This document shows, in pieces, positions 5,807-14,284 of a stretch of DNA of 23,294 nt. Under the pieces are notes generated by a model, which did no database searches, was not told where the DNA came from, and was given only the letters and a program-made list of their open reading frames with translations. How positions within the stretch are numbered: position 1 is the stretch's first letter; every line of letters begins with the position of its first letter. This DNA comes from an uncultured Candidatus Peregrinibacteria bacterium. Its GTDB lineage: Bacteria; Patescibacteriota; Gracilibacteria; Peribacterales; Peribacteraceae. The stretch lies in NCBI GenBank assembly GCA_903822115.1, contig CAIJNU010000070.1, positions 1 to 23,294 on the forward strand. The letters are read 5' to 3'. A program made the translations under genes and the position numbers.

Positions 5807-7636
5807 ATGAATATCGTCATTCAGGTACTGCAGGTCGTCATTCTCTACTTCGGATTCGGCTATCTCATCAGCCGCTTCTTCGATTCGTCGTTTCGCGACA
5901 ATCCGTTTGCGTGGCTCTTCTTCACCATCATTTTTCTTCCGGTGATGATCGGTATTCTCAGCGACTTCTGTCGCCTCACGCATCTGGGCGTCGTGATCAT
6001 CAGTTTAATTTCGATTCTCCTCGGAATGGCGGTGGATGCGTGGAGGGGGAGGCATGCGTGTTCCTTTATTTTCCTTTCCGAAAAGGATTCCAGTATTTCC
6101 CGAAAGGAATTTCTCCTCTTCGCGATTCTCAGCATTGTGTTTTTCATGGCGTTATTCATGCCGAAGGAGTCTCTCTTTATCTCGCACTATCCTGCGGTTT
6201 GGGATGACTTCGATCGCACGCGATCCGTGCTCACGACATCATTTGATCTCACCACGCCGAAGCACTTCTTTCAGCCATCGAAGAATTACGCTTACTACTA
6301 CAACGACTGGTACATCCCGGGGATCGTGTTTCATCAGACCGACCTGACGCTCCAGCAGACGTGGTTTCTGCACTGCGTTATGACATACCTCGCCGTGCTG
6401 TCCTTCCTCCTCTACTTCACACTCTTCTTCTTCAAAAAATTCCGCAGCCGTCTGTTCTTCTTCTTGAGTTACACGTTCATGGGGGGATTCCAGTACTTCG
6501 TCTATCGTTTCTATAATGTTCCATCGATTTGGATGGAGTGGTGGCAGCGCTACGTTCCCCTCACCAAAACGACCCCCTTCCAAGTCTCGACGTTCTACAC
6601 TCTCTTCCTCTGGGTGCCGCAACACCTCCTCGCGGGGGTGTGCTACCTCATGATCCTGCTTTTGAGCTTGCAGAAGCCTTCGCTGCGACAGAAGGTGATG
6701 ATCGGGATTCTCTTCGCCGCGCTCTTCGGTTTCTCCGCGTTCGTTTTCATCACTGCCGCGCTCACGTACGGAATCGTCGAAATTCTGCATTTCTGGAAGA
6801 GCGGGGAGAAGAAGAAGGAACTTCGGTGGTACGCGATTCAGGCCATCATTCTCTTGGCGCTGTGTCTGCATATCGGATTGGTGGAGATGGGGCAGGACAA
6901 AGCGAGCGTCGTCCATTCATTCAATGGGCTCGTGATGCCGCTCTTCCTCTTCGCATCGACGATGTCCAATACGCTTGGGACGATTCTGCTGCCGCTCCAG
7001 ACCGTGATGAATATCCTGAGCACGTGGCTGATCATTCTCTCCGTCGATCTCGGGGTGCTCTTCATTCTGTTTCTGTGCTTCCTCGTCTGGAAGAAAAAAC
7101 AGAAAGAGTTTCGCATCGATCGCTCTCTCCCTCTCACGCTCCTCGTCGGCGTCTGCGTTCCCCTTGTGCTCCTCACGCTCATGCGTAGCACCGGTTCGAA
7201 TGACCTCTTTCTCCGCGGCATGATCGTGGCGCAGATTTCCATGATGCTCGGTGCGGCGCTCTTCCTCGAGTCGGACATGATTCCGCGCAGGAGCATGTTC
7301 CTTTCCATGGTCGGCGTGCTCGTCGCTTTCCAGTGTCTGTTCGTCGCGAAAGAATTTTCCGTGCGCATGGCGTACAAGGGGAGCCCGCTCGAATCCCGCT
7401 TTGTTTTCATGCGTACCCAGCTGCCGAAGGACGCGGTCATCTTCTCTGACAAGAATAATTGCGGCGATGTCACGTACTATGGGAATCGCATGTGTTGGCC
7501 GAATGCGAAGGACGTCACGATGGTCGTTCACGGAGAATTTCCGCATCGTTACTATCTCTCGACGGCGAAGTTGAACAGCGATGATTTGCAGCAGATCTAT
7601 AAGGAGGACGGCATTTGGATCTACGCACTGCGCTAG
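5807..7636 (+). CDS. Large polytopic membrane protein, possible GT-C-type glycosyltransferase
   Basis: I do not recognise this 609-aa protein as a named family. It has about eleven to thirteen hydrophobic segments and a soluble C-terminal tail of about 80 residues (LPKDAVIFSDKN onward). After the first few segments there is an extracytoplasmic loop rich in Asp, Tyr and Trp (WDDFDRTRS, then KNYAYYYNDWYIPG). A later aromatic stretch, RFYNVPSIWMEWWQRYVP, follows. Acidic loops early in a polytopic protein with a soluble C-terminus are the general plan of GT-C enzymes, and the gene opens a run of glycosyltransferases, so a role in surface-glycan assembly is a reasonable inference. A flippase or polymerase is possible. 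The frame opens at 5735, but the ATG at 5807 starts directly into the first membrane helix and is preferred. Confidence 0.7.
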   Translation: MNIVIQVLQVVILYFGFGYLISRFFDSSFRDNPFAWLFFTIIFLPVMIGILSDFCRLTHLGVVIISLISILLGMAVDAWRGRHACSFIFLSEKDSSISRKEFLLFAILSIVFFMALFMPKESLFISHYPAVWDDFDRTRSVLTTSFDLTTPKHFFQPSKNYAYYYNDWYIPGIVFHQTDLTLQQTWFLHCVMTYLAVLSFLLYFTLFFFKKFRSRLFFFLSYTFMGGFQYFVYRFYNVPSIWMEWWQRYVPLTKTTPFQVSTFYTLFLWVPQHLLAGVCYLMILLLSLQKPSLRQKVMIGILFAALFGFSAFVFITAALTYGIVEILHFWKSGEKKKELRWYAIQAIILLALCLHIGLVEMGQDKASVVHSFNGLVMPLFLFASTMSNTLGTILLPLQTVMNILSTWLIILSVDLGVLFILFLCFLVWKKKQKEFRIDRSLPLTLLVGVCVPLVLLTLMRSTGSNDLFLRGMIVAQISMMLGAALFLESDMIPRRSMFLSMVGVLVAFQCLFVAKEFSVRMAYKGSPLESRFVFMRTQLPKDAVIFSDKNNCGDVTYYGNRMCWPNAKDVTMVVHGEFPHRYYLSTAKLNSDDLQQIYKEDGIWIYALR

Positions 7637-7654
7637 AAGAGTTCTCGAGAGATG

Positions 7655-7683
7655 TGGGCAGAGTGTGAGAAAAGGTCTACGCT
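7655..7683 (+). promoter_or_regulatory. Predicted leaderless promoter of the first GT4 gene
   Basis: TGGGCA (7655-7660), a 17-nt spacer and TACGCT (7678-7683) are followed by exactly 6 nt before the GTG start at 7690. The hexamers are each 4/6 matches, so support rests mainly on position. Confidence 0.3.
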
Positions 7684-7689
7684 TTCGCC

Positions 7690-8886
7690 GTGCAGGAGAC
7701 GCAAAATCTTCCGTTTCGGCCCGTTCGCGTACTGGTATTGACCAATGAGTTTCCTCCCTTTGGCGGAGGCGCCTCCACGGTCACGCGCATTCTTATGGAT
7801 TCTCTCAGAGACGATCCTTCTCTCGCGCTCGACATCGTCACGAGCGGCGTCTCGAAACAGGCGAGCATGGAGCAGTACGCGGAGCGCGTTCGGATTTTTC
7901 GCGTCCCGTCTAAGAATCCCGCCAGAATGTCTTTCTCCAACTTCGAGCTCCTTCGCTACGCGTACAAGGCCTTTCGTCTCTCCAAAACATTGCATGCATC
8001 GGAGCCGTATGATGTGTGCATGGCGTGGAGCGCGGTGCCTGCGGGTTTCATCGCGCACCGTCTCAAGCGTCTGTTCGGATTGCCATTCATTCTCCGCATC
8101 ATGGGTGCGGAAATTCCTTGGGCCGAAGCGCGATATCGATTGCTCTATCCGCTTTTGAACCCCGTCGTGCGTCGCGTGTGGCGCAGCGCCGATCACGTGA
8201 TCGTGAAATGCGAGCGGGAGAGCGAGATGATCCATCGGTACGATCCCGGCCTCAATCTCCTCACGATTCCCAATGGCATTCCCCGTCTCACCGAGAAGCA
8301 GTGGTCACTTGAGCCGCAGCCTCTGCGAATTCTCTGCGTGGGACGGCTCGTGGAACGCAAGAGGCAGATCGATCTCCTGAAGGCGATGATCGTTCTGCAG
8401 GAGCAGGGAGTGCGTGCGATTGCTGATTTCATAGGCGACGGATATGCGGAGCAGGAGTACCGACGCTTCGTCGGGAAGTCGCAGTTGCAATCCTCCGTGG
8501 CGATCCATGGTCACGTTCCTCGGGAGGAGATGCCACAGTGGTATGCGACTGCGGATGTCTTCGTTCTTCCTTCCTACAACGAGGGGATGAGCCTCGCCGC
8601 GCTCGAAGCCATGGGCGCCGGTCTTCCGCTCGTCATCACCGAAGAGGCCAACAGCGGAAGTCTCGTTTCCATCGAGGACAACGGCCTCCTCTTCAAGAGC
8701 GGCGACGTCGCCATGTTGACGCAGCACTTGATGCGGCTTGCCGCAGACAGAAGTCTGCTCCGCCGGATGGGGCAGGCGTCGGAGGTTCGCGCGGCGGCAT
8801 TTCCCTGGGATGCATCCGCGCAGCAGTACCGAATACTCCTCAAGACGTATGCGAAAGGGCATCCTTCGTCCTTGTCGCCTTCGTGA
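7690..8886 (+). CDS. GT4 family glycosyltransferase (GT-B fold)
   Basis: This is a 398-aa cytoplasmic GT-B enzyme that would add a sugar from a nucleotide-sugar donor to a lipid-linked or other glycan. The N-terminal domain carries the acceptor-side glycine-rich motif NEFPPFGGGASTVTR (about residues 19-33). The C-terminal domain has the Glycos_transf_1 landmarks: CVGRLVERKRQIDLL (about 217), IHGHVPREEMPQWY and the donor-binding E-x7-E motif in PSYNEGMSLAALEAMGAGLPLV. The start is GTG; no other in-frame start lies before the first conserved motif. Donor and acceptor cannot be read from sequence. It is followed after 22 nt by a second GT4 gene, so the two probably work in one pathway. Confidence 0.9.
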   Translation: MQETQNLPFRPVRVLVLTNEFPPFGGGASTVTRILMDSLRDDPSLALDIVTSGVSKQASMEQYAERVRIFRVPSKNPARMSFSNFELLRYAYKAFRLSKTLHASEPYDVCMAWSAVPAGFIAHRLKRLFGLPFILRIMGAEIPWAEARYRLLYPLLNPVVRRVWRSADHVIVKCERESEMIHRYDPGLNLLTIPNGIPRLTEKQWSLEPQPLRILCVGRLVERKRQIDLLKAMIVLQEQGVRAIADFIGDGYAEQEYRRFVGKSQLQSSVAIHGHVPREEMPQWYATADVFVLPSYNEGMSLAALEAMGAGLPLVITEEANSGSLVSIEDNGLLFKSGDVAMLTQHLMRLAADRSLLRRMGQASEVRAAAFPWDASAQQYRILLKTYAKGHPSSLSPS

Positions 8887-8908
8887 ACCTCTGAAAAGAT
8901 AGCAGTAC

Positions 8909-10099
8909 ATGCCATCTCGTTCTTCTCAAGAGCGCCTCCTCTTGGTCATCGATAATACCGCGGCCGGCGGGGCGTGCACGGTCCTCCTCTCTATCTGCGA
9001 ACAGTTTCAGGACTCCAGAGATCTGACTGTCGCGGTCTTGGGAAAGACCGGGAGCGTTTCCTCGCTTCTTATTTCGAAGGGAGTGCGGGTGGTGGAGCTC
9101 GGGCAGGGGAATGGCAGATGGAGTCTCTTGCCATTCGTACGACTCGTTCGTCTCCTGCGAAGGGAGCGCTTCGATGTGCTGCACTGTCATCTGCTCAAGT
9201 CGTCTGTCGCCGGAGGTCTTGTGCGTTGCTTCTTCAAAATACCATTTATTCTCCACGATCATTCGGATCTGTTCTGCGCATTCGAGAGGATCGATATCTT
9301 CTCCCACAATCCGCTGGTGCGCATGTTCTTCGTCCATTTGCTCAGATGGATTCTTCGGCGAGCTGATCGAGTCATTGTTCTTTCGGAGGAATCGAGGCAG
9401 GTCTACCTCCACCGCTATTCATGGTTGGCTCGTCGCGTCAGCGTTCTCCCCAATGCACTCGATTGTCATGCGTTCGATCGGGTGGTGGAATCATCCGCCC
9501 ATGAGCTTCGCCAAGAATTGAAGCTCCCTCCCCGCACGCGCATCGTCACGATGATCGGGAGGCTCACGAAGGCGAAGGGGTGGGATACCTTCCTCGACAC
9601 TGCGAAGCTCGTACTCGCATCCGAAACCGATTGCGCTTTCTTTGTCGTTGGAACGGGCCCTGACGAGCAGAGACTTAAGGATCGTGTGCGGTCGGAGCAT
9701 ATTGATCCCGTTCATTTTTTGGGATTTCGTTCGGATGTCCCGGCTCTGCTTGCGCAGTCCGATGTCTTCCTCTTCACGCCGCCGTACGAACCTTTTGGGA
9801 TCGTTCTCCTTGAGGCAATGGCGGCTCGCTGTCCCGTTGTGTCGGTTTCAAGCGCAGGGACGCGTGCCGTGCTTGGCGCTGAGTGCGGACTTCTGATTCC
9901 GGCGGGCGATTCCGGACTTCTCGCAAGGGGAATTTTTGACCTCCTTCACAATCCAAAAATGGCAGACGAACAGAGGCTTAGAGGCAGGAAGAGGGTGGAG
10001 AAGGAGTTCGGGGTTTCTCTCTTTCGAGAAAGGCTGAGTGCGATCTACCGTGATATTGCCGATGCTTCGTCGAAAACATCCGCTACTGTTTGCCGGTAG
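8909..10099 (+). CDS. GT4 family glycosyltransferase (GT-B fold)
   Basis: This is a 396-aa GT-B glycosyltransferase. The N-terminal domain opens with LLLVIDNTAAGGACTVLLS (a Gly-rich acceptor-side loop) and contains LHCHLLKSSVAGG and ILHDHSD. The C-terminal domain contains MIGRLTKAKGWDTFLDTA (about 212), VGTGPDE, FLGFRSDVPALLAQSDVFL and the E-x7-E motif in EPFGIVLLEAMAARCPVV. It resembles the GT4 enzymes of capsule and exopolysaccharide clusters, but donor and acceptor are unknown. It lies 22 nt after the other GT4 gene and its stop is 4 nt before the ATG of the flippase-like gene, so the three are likely co-transcribed. No clear Shine-Dalgarno is seen before the ATG. Confidence 0.9.
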   Translation: MPSRSSQERLLLVIDNTAAGGACTVLLSICEQFQDSRDLTVAVLGKTGSVSSLLISKGVRVVELGQGNGRWSLLPFVRLVRLLRRERFDVLHCHLLKSSVAGGLVRCFFKIPFILHDHSDLFCAFERIDIFSHNPLVRMFFVHLLRWILRRADRVIVLSEESRQVYLHRYSWLARRVSVLPNALDCHAFDRVVESSAHELRQELKLPPRTRIVTMIGRLTKAKGWDTFLDTAKLVLASETDCAFFVVGTGPDEQRLKDRVRSEHIDPVHFLGFRSDVPALLAQSDVFLFTPPYEPFGIVLLEAMAARCPVVSVSSAGTRAVLGAECGLLIPAGDSGLLARGIFDLLHNPKMADEQRLRGRKRVEKEFGVSLFRERLSAIYRDIADASSKTSATVCR

Positions 10100-10103
10100 C
10101 TCC

Positions 10104-11111
10104 ATGGATAATCCCGTATCACCTGCCGGGAATTTGCGGCGCTGGTTGCCTTGGGGATTGAAGCTCCTGATTTCGCTTCTTCTCCTCGCCTATCTCTTTC
10201 GCCTGATCAACGTTCATCGTTTCATCTCCGATGTCGAGGATGCGACGTTCTGGCCGATAGCGATTTCTCTCGCCGCGTACATACCGGCCCAGATCTTCGA
10301 TACGTATCGTTGGCTCTTCGTGATGAGGAGGATAGACGGCTCCGCGACATTCCGTTCACTTTGGAGGCCGAACATCGCCGGACAATTCTTCGGTCAATTC
10401 CTTCCCGGCGACGTGAGCAGTGACATCGTGCGACTTCTCGCGGCCGCTCCCCGTCATCAGAAGAAGACGGCTCTCGCGCTCTCGGTGGCGATCGAGAAAG
10501 TCGCAATGCTCATCGTCGTCGGAATGGTGGCGCTCTTCGGAGTGTGGTTCTCCCACTCGGCGATCCGTTCCTTCTCGCTCGAGCTCTTCCTCGCGCTGGT
10601 CGTCCTCTCTGCTCTGTGCCTGTTCGTTTTGCTCTGCCGCTACCGCGGAAGGGGAGTGGATCATCTCACGCGACGTCTTCCCCTGCCCGCGGGACTGCGC
10701 CGAGTGGTGCAAACCCTCGCCGTCGTGCCACCCCTCTCGGGGGGAGCGGCGCTGCTCGTCGTTCTTCAAGGGATGGCGCAGCAACTGGTCATGGGAGTGG
10801 CGAGTTACCTCATCGCGCGCGGCATGCACATCGATATCCCGCTCATCGATTGGATCGGCATCCACGCGATCGTCTCGATCGTGCGCAACGTGCCCGTATC
10901 CATCGGGGGACTCGGGGTGCGCGAGGGATTCTTCGCGCTCTTCCTCAGACTCTACGGCGTTCCCATCGAACTCTCGACCGCAGCATCGCTCGTGTCATTC
11001 TTTCTCACGACGATCATGGCGATGTGTCTCTGGGGAGGAAGTGAAGCAGTGGCATTTTTCCTCCATGTGAAGCAGCATCGAGATTCGGGAGCGCCGCCCA
11101 ATCATTCCTGA
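10104..11111 (+). CDS. Lysylphosphatidylglycerol synthase TM-region / UPF0104 family membrane protein (flippase-like)
   Basis: This is a 335-aa protein with about eight hydrophobic segments. The family signature GQFFGQFLPGDVSSDIVRLL (about residues 93-112) matches the F-x-x-F-x-P-x-x-x-x-D-x-x-R pattern of the LPG_synthase_TM / AglD-type family. A second family landmark, NVPVSIGGLGVREGFFALF, lies near residue 265. Members occur with glycosyltransferases and are proposed to move or process lipid-linked sugars; some archaeal relatives are fused to a GT2. The soluble aminoacyl-transfer domain of MprF is absent, so lysyl-lipid synthesis is not indicated. The frame opens at 10038 inside the GT4 gene; the ATG at 10104, four nt after the GT4 stop, is preferred. 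Confidence 0.85.
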   Translation: MDNPVSPAGNLRRWLPWGLKLLISLLLLAYLFRLINVHRFISDVEDATFWPIAISLAAYIPAQIFDTYRWLFVMRRIDGSATFRSLWRPNIAGQFFGQFLPGDVSSDIVRLLAAAPRHQKKTALALSVAIEKVAMLIVVGMVALFGVWFSHSAIRSFSLELFLALVVLSALCLFVLLCRYRGRGVDHLTRRLPLPAGLRRVVQTLAVVPPLSGGAALLVVLQGMAQQLVMGVASYLIARGMHIDIPLIDWIGIHAIVSIVRNVPVSIGGLGVREGFFALFLRLYGVPIELSTAASLVSFFLTTIMAMCLWGGSEAVAFFLHVKQHRDSGAPPNHS

Positions 11112-11133
11112 GGAAAAAGGATGTATTTCCGTA

Positions 11134-12957
11134 TCATTTCAAAGTGAGGGCGATGAGGAGCGTCAGAGAGCAGAACAGCAGCACCGCGAAGCAGGACAGG
11201 ATGAACTCGCGGAGCAAATGCGGGAGAGTCGCCACGCTCTTCAGAATGTACGCGCCAAGCGTTACGACGAGGAGCGGAACGTAGCGGAAGTCCTGACTGG
11301 GACTGTACGGAGAAACGATGCGCAGGTAGAGAATGGAGGCGAGGAGAATCACCGTCGTGAGTGCGAGAGGAATGGCATCATCGTCGCGAGCGGCAAATGA
11401 GCGGAGGAATCCGAAGATGACGACGGGGATGAGGAAGATTCCCGAGAGGAGGAGCGTGACGGCGAGCGGGATCAGCCCCATCGAAAACTCGCCGAAGAAA
11501 GCGGAGCGGAAGAAAAATTCCCAGAAGAACTGCCGTCGGGCCGAATCGAGCCAGGTGTTGTTGTAGGGATGCGTGAGGATTTCCCACGGATTGAATGTCA
11601 CCAGATTATCGAATGAGTTCGACACGAGCAGGCGCGGATTCAAGTTGTTACCGATGAGCGTGGCATCGTGGAACGGAGGACGCACGAGGAAGAGCAAGCC
11701 GGTGACGGCGATGAGTATCAATGCGGAAATGCCGACGAGTTTCGCCCTCTCCCGCGATGTGAATCCTCGGCGCATTGCGGCGAGTCCCCACGCGATAGGG
11801 ATCAGCGGGAGCGCGTTGTTCTTCGTGAGGACGCCGAGCCCGATCACGATCGATGCGAGGCACCAGTCGATTCTGTTGGGTCTCCGCCACCACCGCAGGA
11901 GGAGAGCGAAGGCGAGGAAGGTGATGAGCAGGAGGAGCACATCATTGGAAACGCGGGCGGCGTGGTAAACGATGGCGGGGAAGAAGGCGATGAGCGCGCA
12001 GAAGAGAGTGAGCGAGAGGTGATCTTCCTTCTTATCAAAGAGCATGCGTCCGATCCAGCAACCTACACCGAGTGTTGCGAGGGAGAGGACGAGGGAGAAG
12101 GATTGCGCATCGAGGACCACGCGGGCGGCGTCACCGCCCATCATCCACCCGAGACTCGACCACAGCGCGGTGAGGAGGTAGTAGAGCGGGGGATGGTAGA
12201 ACTGCCATCCGCCCGTCGCGGGCGGTATCGCCAAATTCTGGAGGATGTAGCGGATGTACTCGGCATGTCCGCTCCAGTCATACGAGCGCACGTTGTACGT
12301 GGTGGAGAGCACGTAGAAGAAGCGGAGGATCGTGCCGCTACAGATGATGAGAATCATCGAGGGGATCTTTCCCGCAGACACGGAAGGACGGATGGCGAGG
12401 AGTGTTCCGGCGAGGAGGATGGCGAAGAGGAGGATGCAGAGGGAGAGGATGAGAGGATCGTCGGGTGCGGCATAGATTTTGAAGTTCACTTTTCCACTGC
12501 GAGCCGCAACGTCCGCGGAGAGGGCATTGCTCCCGGGGTGCACAAAGGACGAGAGGGAGAGTCGAGCGCCGGATTGCGTGCAGGAGACCGAGACGGCGGG
12601 AACCGACATGCCGTTGAGCGTGACGTTCTTCGGACAGCCGCTCGATGTCACGACGAAGATCGAAGGATACGGCGAACCGAGGACGAGAGACGTATGCAGG
12701 GTTGCACTCGATGCACTCGTGGAGACGGAGAGAGGGAGATAGAGCGTCTGCCACGTCTGATCCTTGCCTTCGAGGCGGTAGGAGGTGTCGGCGACGCGGG
12801 GTGTGGCCTGCAGGATGATCAGGAAGAGCGCGAATGCGGAGAGGAAGCAGAGCACGAGATTCCACCGCTCGACGGAAGCCAGAGCGAACAAGCGTTTCCC
12901 CTTCGTGATGCGTGCGTCGTTGCCGATGCCTGCGCGATGCGGATCGTCCGCTTGCAT
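11134..12957 (-). CDS. GT-C membrane glycosyltransferase (ArnT/GT39-like) with an extracytoplasmic N-terminal domain
   Basis: This 607-aa polytopic protein has one membrane segment near residues 32-52 and then an extracytoplasmic stretch of about 110-120 residues rich in Ser, Thr and Val (predicted beta structure, two Cys). About ten further hydrophobic segments follow. The GT-C signature is in the loop after the next segments: SYDWSGHAEYIRYIL (acidic Asp and His) followed by FYHPPLYYLLTALW, as in GT39/ArnT enzymes that use polyprenyl-phosphate sugars on the outer face. The frame continues to a TTG at 12993, but the ATG at 12957 has a -10 six nt upstream and a -35 eighteen nt beyond, so it is preferred. 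It converges on the flippase-like gene. The acceptor is unknown. Confidence 0.8.
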   Translation of the reverse strand: MQADDPHRAGIGNDARITKGKRLFALASVERWNLVLCFLSAFALFLIILQATPRVADTSYRLEGKDQTWQTLYLPLSVSTSASSATLHTSLVLGSPYPSIFVVTSSGCPKNVTLNGMSVPAVSVSCTQSGARLSLSSFVHPGSNALSADVAARSGKVNFKIYAAPDDPLILSLCILLFAILLAGTLLAIRPSVSAGKIPSMILIICSGTILRFFYVLSTTYNVRSYDWSGHAEYIRYILQNLAIPPATGGWQFYHPPLYYLLTALWSSLGWMMGGDAARVVLDAQSFSLVLSLATLGVGCWIGRMLFDKKEDHLSLTLFCALIAFFPAIVYHAARVSNDVLLLLITFLAFALLLRWWRRPNRIDWCLASIVIGLGVLTKNNALPLIPIAWGLAAMRRGFTSRERAKLVGISALILIAVTGLLFLVRPPFHDATLIGNNLNPRLLVSNSFDNLVTFNPWEILTHPYNNTWLDSARRQFFWEFFFRSAFFGEFSMGLIPLAVTLLLSGIFLIPVVIFGFLRSFAARDDDAIPLALTTVILLASILYLRIVSPYSPSQDFRYVPLLVVTLGAYILKSVATLPHLLREFILSCFAVLLFCSLTLLIALTLK

Positions 12958-12963
12958 GCGCGC

Positions 12964-12993
12964 AGTGTAGCGGGGTGCGGCGGGAGCACTCAA
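12964..12993 (-). promoter_or_regulatory. Predicted leaderless promoter of the GT-C gene
   Basis: On the minus strand TTGAGT (complement of 12988-12993), an 18-nt spacer and TACACT (complement of 12964-12969) end 6 nt before the ATG at 12957. There is no Shine-Dalgarno sequence. Confidence 0.45.
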
Positions 12994-13039
12994 TCCTCCT
13001 TCGCCCTCCCGCGTATGCGGGACGGGCTACGGCGGACGA
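12994..13039. repeat. Dispersed hairpin repeat with TCCCGC-GTAT-GCGGGA core
   Basis: A perfect 6-bp stem TCCCGC (13007-13012) / GCGGGA (13017-13022) encloses the loop GTAT. Outside it GCCC/GGGC and most bases of CCTCCTTC / TACGGCGG continue the pairing with a few mismatches. The spurious peptide PAYAGRATADEK read through it is one I associate with dispersed repeats in CPR genomes. It sits between the divergent promoters of the GT-C and GT2 genes. Confidence 0.6.
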
Positions 13040-13106
13040 GAAGTCTGGTTGCGGCAAAGGGAGTCTTGAGCTTGCGCGAATTCATGCTGCTGATTCCGCA
13101 ATATCC

Positions 13107-13136
13107 TTGGGGCTCGTCCCGCATTCCTGATAGAAT
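13107..13136 (+). promoter_or_regulatory. Predicted promoter of the GT2 gene
   Basis: TTGGGG (13107-13112), an 18-nt spacer and an extended -10, TGA-TAGAAT (TAGAAT at 13131-13136), end 9 nt before the ATG at 13146, leaving a leader of only about 2 nt. Confidence 0.45.
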
Positions 13137-13145
13137 TATCCGGCT

Positions 13146-13865
13146 ATGTCTCTCTCCGTCGTTCTTCCTTGCTTCAATGAGGCGCAGAATATCCCGTCTA
13201 CCGTTCGCGACGTGCAGTCGTGGTTCGAGGCGACGCGTGAAGTTGGCGAGATCATCGCGGTGGATGACGGATCGAGCGACGACACGCTCGCCGTTCTGAG
13301 GAGTTTGCAACAGGAAATTCCGTCACTTCGCGTCGTACGCCACGAACAGAACAGGGGATACGGAGCCGCGGTTCGTTCGGGGTGCGACAGCGCCGAGAAG
13401 GATGTCGTCGCGTTCATGGACAGTGACGGGCAGTTCAAAGCGCGCGACCTTGCCTTACTCCTCGCCTTCATCCCCGAGTACGCCTTCGTGACGGGGCTGC
13501 GCACCCATCGCGCCGATCCCTTCGTGCGATCCCTCAACAGCTTCCTCTACAAAGTGCTCGTGCGTTTTGTCCTCGGCGTCCGCGTCGCGGATGTGAACTG
13601 CGGCATGAAGATGTTTCGTCGATCTCTCTGGCCATTGATTCGTCCGGAGTTCGCCACGGGCGCGCTCATCAACGCCGAGATGTTCTACGCGATGACGATC
13701 GAGGGGATTCCCTGGAAGGAGCTTCCCGTTGCGCACTACCCGCGCACCGCGGGTACGCAGACCGGCGCCAATCTCCGTGTCATCTTCCGCATGTTCCGCG
13801 AATTGTGGATTTTGCGAAGCGAGCGCAGAGCATTGCATGAGAGGCGCAAGCAGGCAGTGTCGTAA
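13146..13865 (+). CDS. GT2 glycosyltransferase, polyprenyl-phosphate mannose synthase (DPM1)-like
   Basis: This is a 239-aa GT-A enzyme without membrane helices. It starts directly with SLSVVLPCFNEAQNIPST. The nucleotide-sugar aspartates are in IIAVDDGSSDDT (about residues 38-49), HEQNRGYGAAVRSG follows, and the metal-binding D-x-D is in FMDSDGQF. The later DVNCGMKMFRRSLW and the ELPVAHYPRTAGTQTGANLR region are typical of the DPM1/DPG-synthase subgroup. Such enzymes transfer mannose or glucose from a nucleotide sugar to polyprenyl phosphate on the inner membrane face, making the donor for GT-C enzymes. It lacks the C-terminal membrane helices or GtrA domain of some relatives. A PMT lies across the next intergenic region and would be a natural consumer. 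The sugar cannot be proven from sequence. Confidence 0.88.
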   Translation: MSLSVVLPCFNEAQNIPSTVRDVQSWFEATREVGEIIAVDDGSSDDTLAVLRSLQQEIPSLRVVRHEQNRGYGAAVRSGCDSAEKDVVAFMDSDGQFKARDLALLLAFIPEYAFVTGLRTHRADPFVRSLNSFLYKVLVRFVLGVRVADVNCGMKMFRRSLWPLIRPEFATGALINAEMFYAMTIEGIPWKELPVAHYPRTAGTQTGANLRVIFRMFRELWILRSERRALHERRKQAVS

Positions 13866-13973
13866 CGTGGATAAGGAAGGAATCTCTCATTTTTCAATAT
13901 CTTCTCTTTCTTTGTCAGAGTGACAGTTCCTTTTTCATGTATAGCTGCTCCTCCTCTTCGACATGATCTTTTC

Positions 13974-14016
13974 GTGGGGGACCAGGGAACCTTGTTCGGT
14001 TCCCTAGGTCCCCCAC
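13974..14016. repeat. Long stable hairpin, 17 bp
   Basis: GTGGGGGACC (13974-13983) pairs perfectly with GGTCCCCCAC (14007-14016), and GGGAACC (13985-13991) with GGTTCCC (13998-14004). A 1x2 internal loop separates the stems and the hairpin loop is TTGTTC. There is no T-run on either side, so it is not a textbook terminator. Confidence 0.75.
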
Positions 14017-14284
14017 ACCCCCTTTACCCTCCTAACGGTAACAATTTGTGGAACTATCAGAGATAGAGGAAGGTTATCCAATGGGAACCATGGAATTTTC
14101 TTGTTTGTTGCGCTGCGGCGCACAACAAAAACAAAAACCCATCAGCTGGAGCCGCGCGCCACGGTCGGCGATGAAATCTTAAATCTTTACCAACCCTTTG
14201 AATTCAATCATTCAACCTCCACTGAGAGCGCCAGAGGTATCAGCAACACCACACTCTGAGTAGCCTACCTTTGGCGCGCGGAGC

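Noticed and set aside
11668..13299. Long 543-aa open frame on the plus strand
   Set aside because: It is antisense to the GT-C gene, highly charged (Glu/Arg/Gly), without hydrophobic core or motifs, and is the usual shadow of a GC-rich membrane-protein gene.
13940..13951. Possible very short minus-strand ORF after an AGGAGG sequence near 13944-13960
   Set aside because: It would encode only about seven residues ending at a TGA, with poor spacing to the AGGAGG; nothing supports translation.
13974..14016. Hairpin as part of tmRNA, SRP RNA or RNase P RNA
   Set aside because: None of the conserved sequences of these RNAs is visible around it, and there is no encoded CCA end or tag reading frame.
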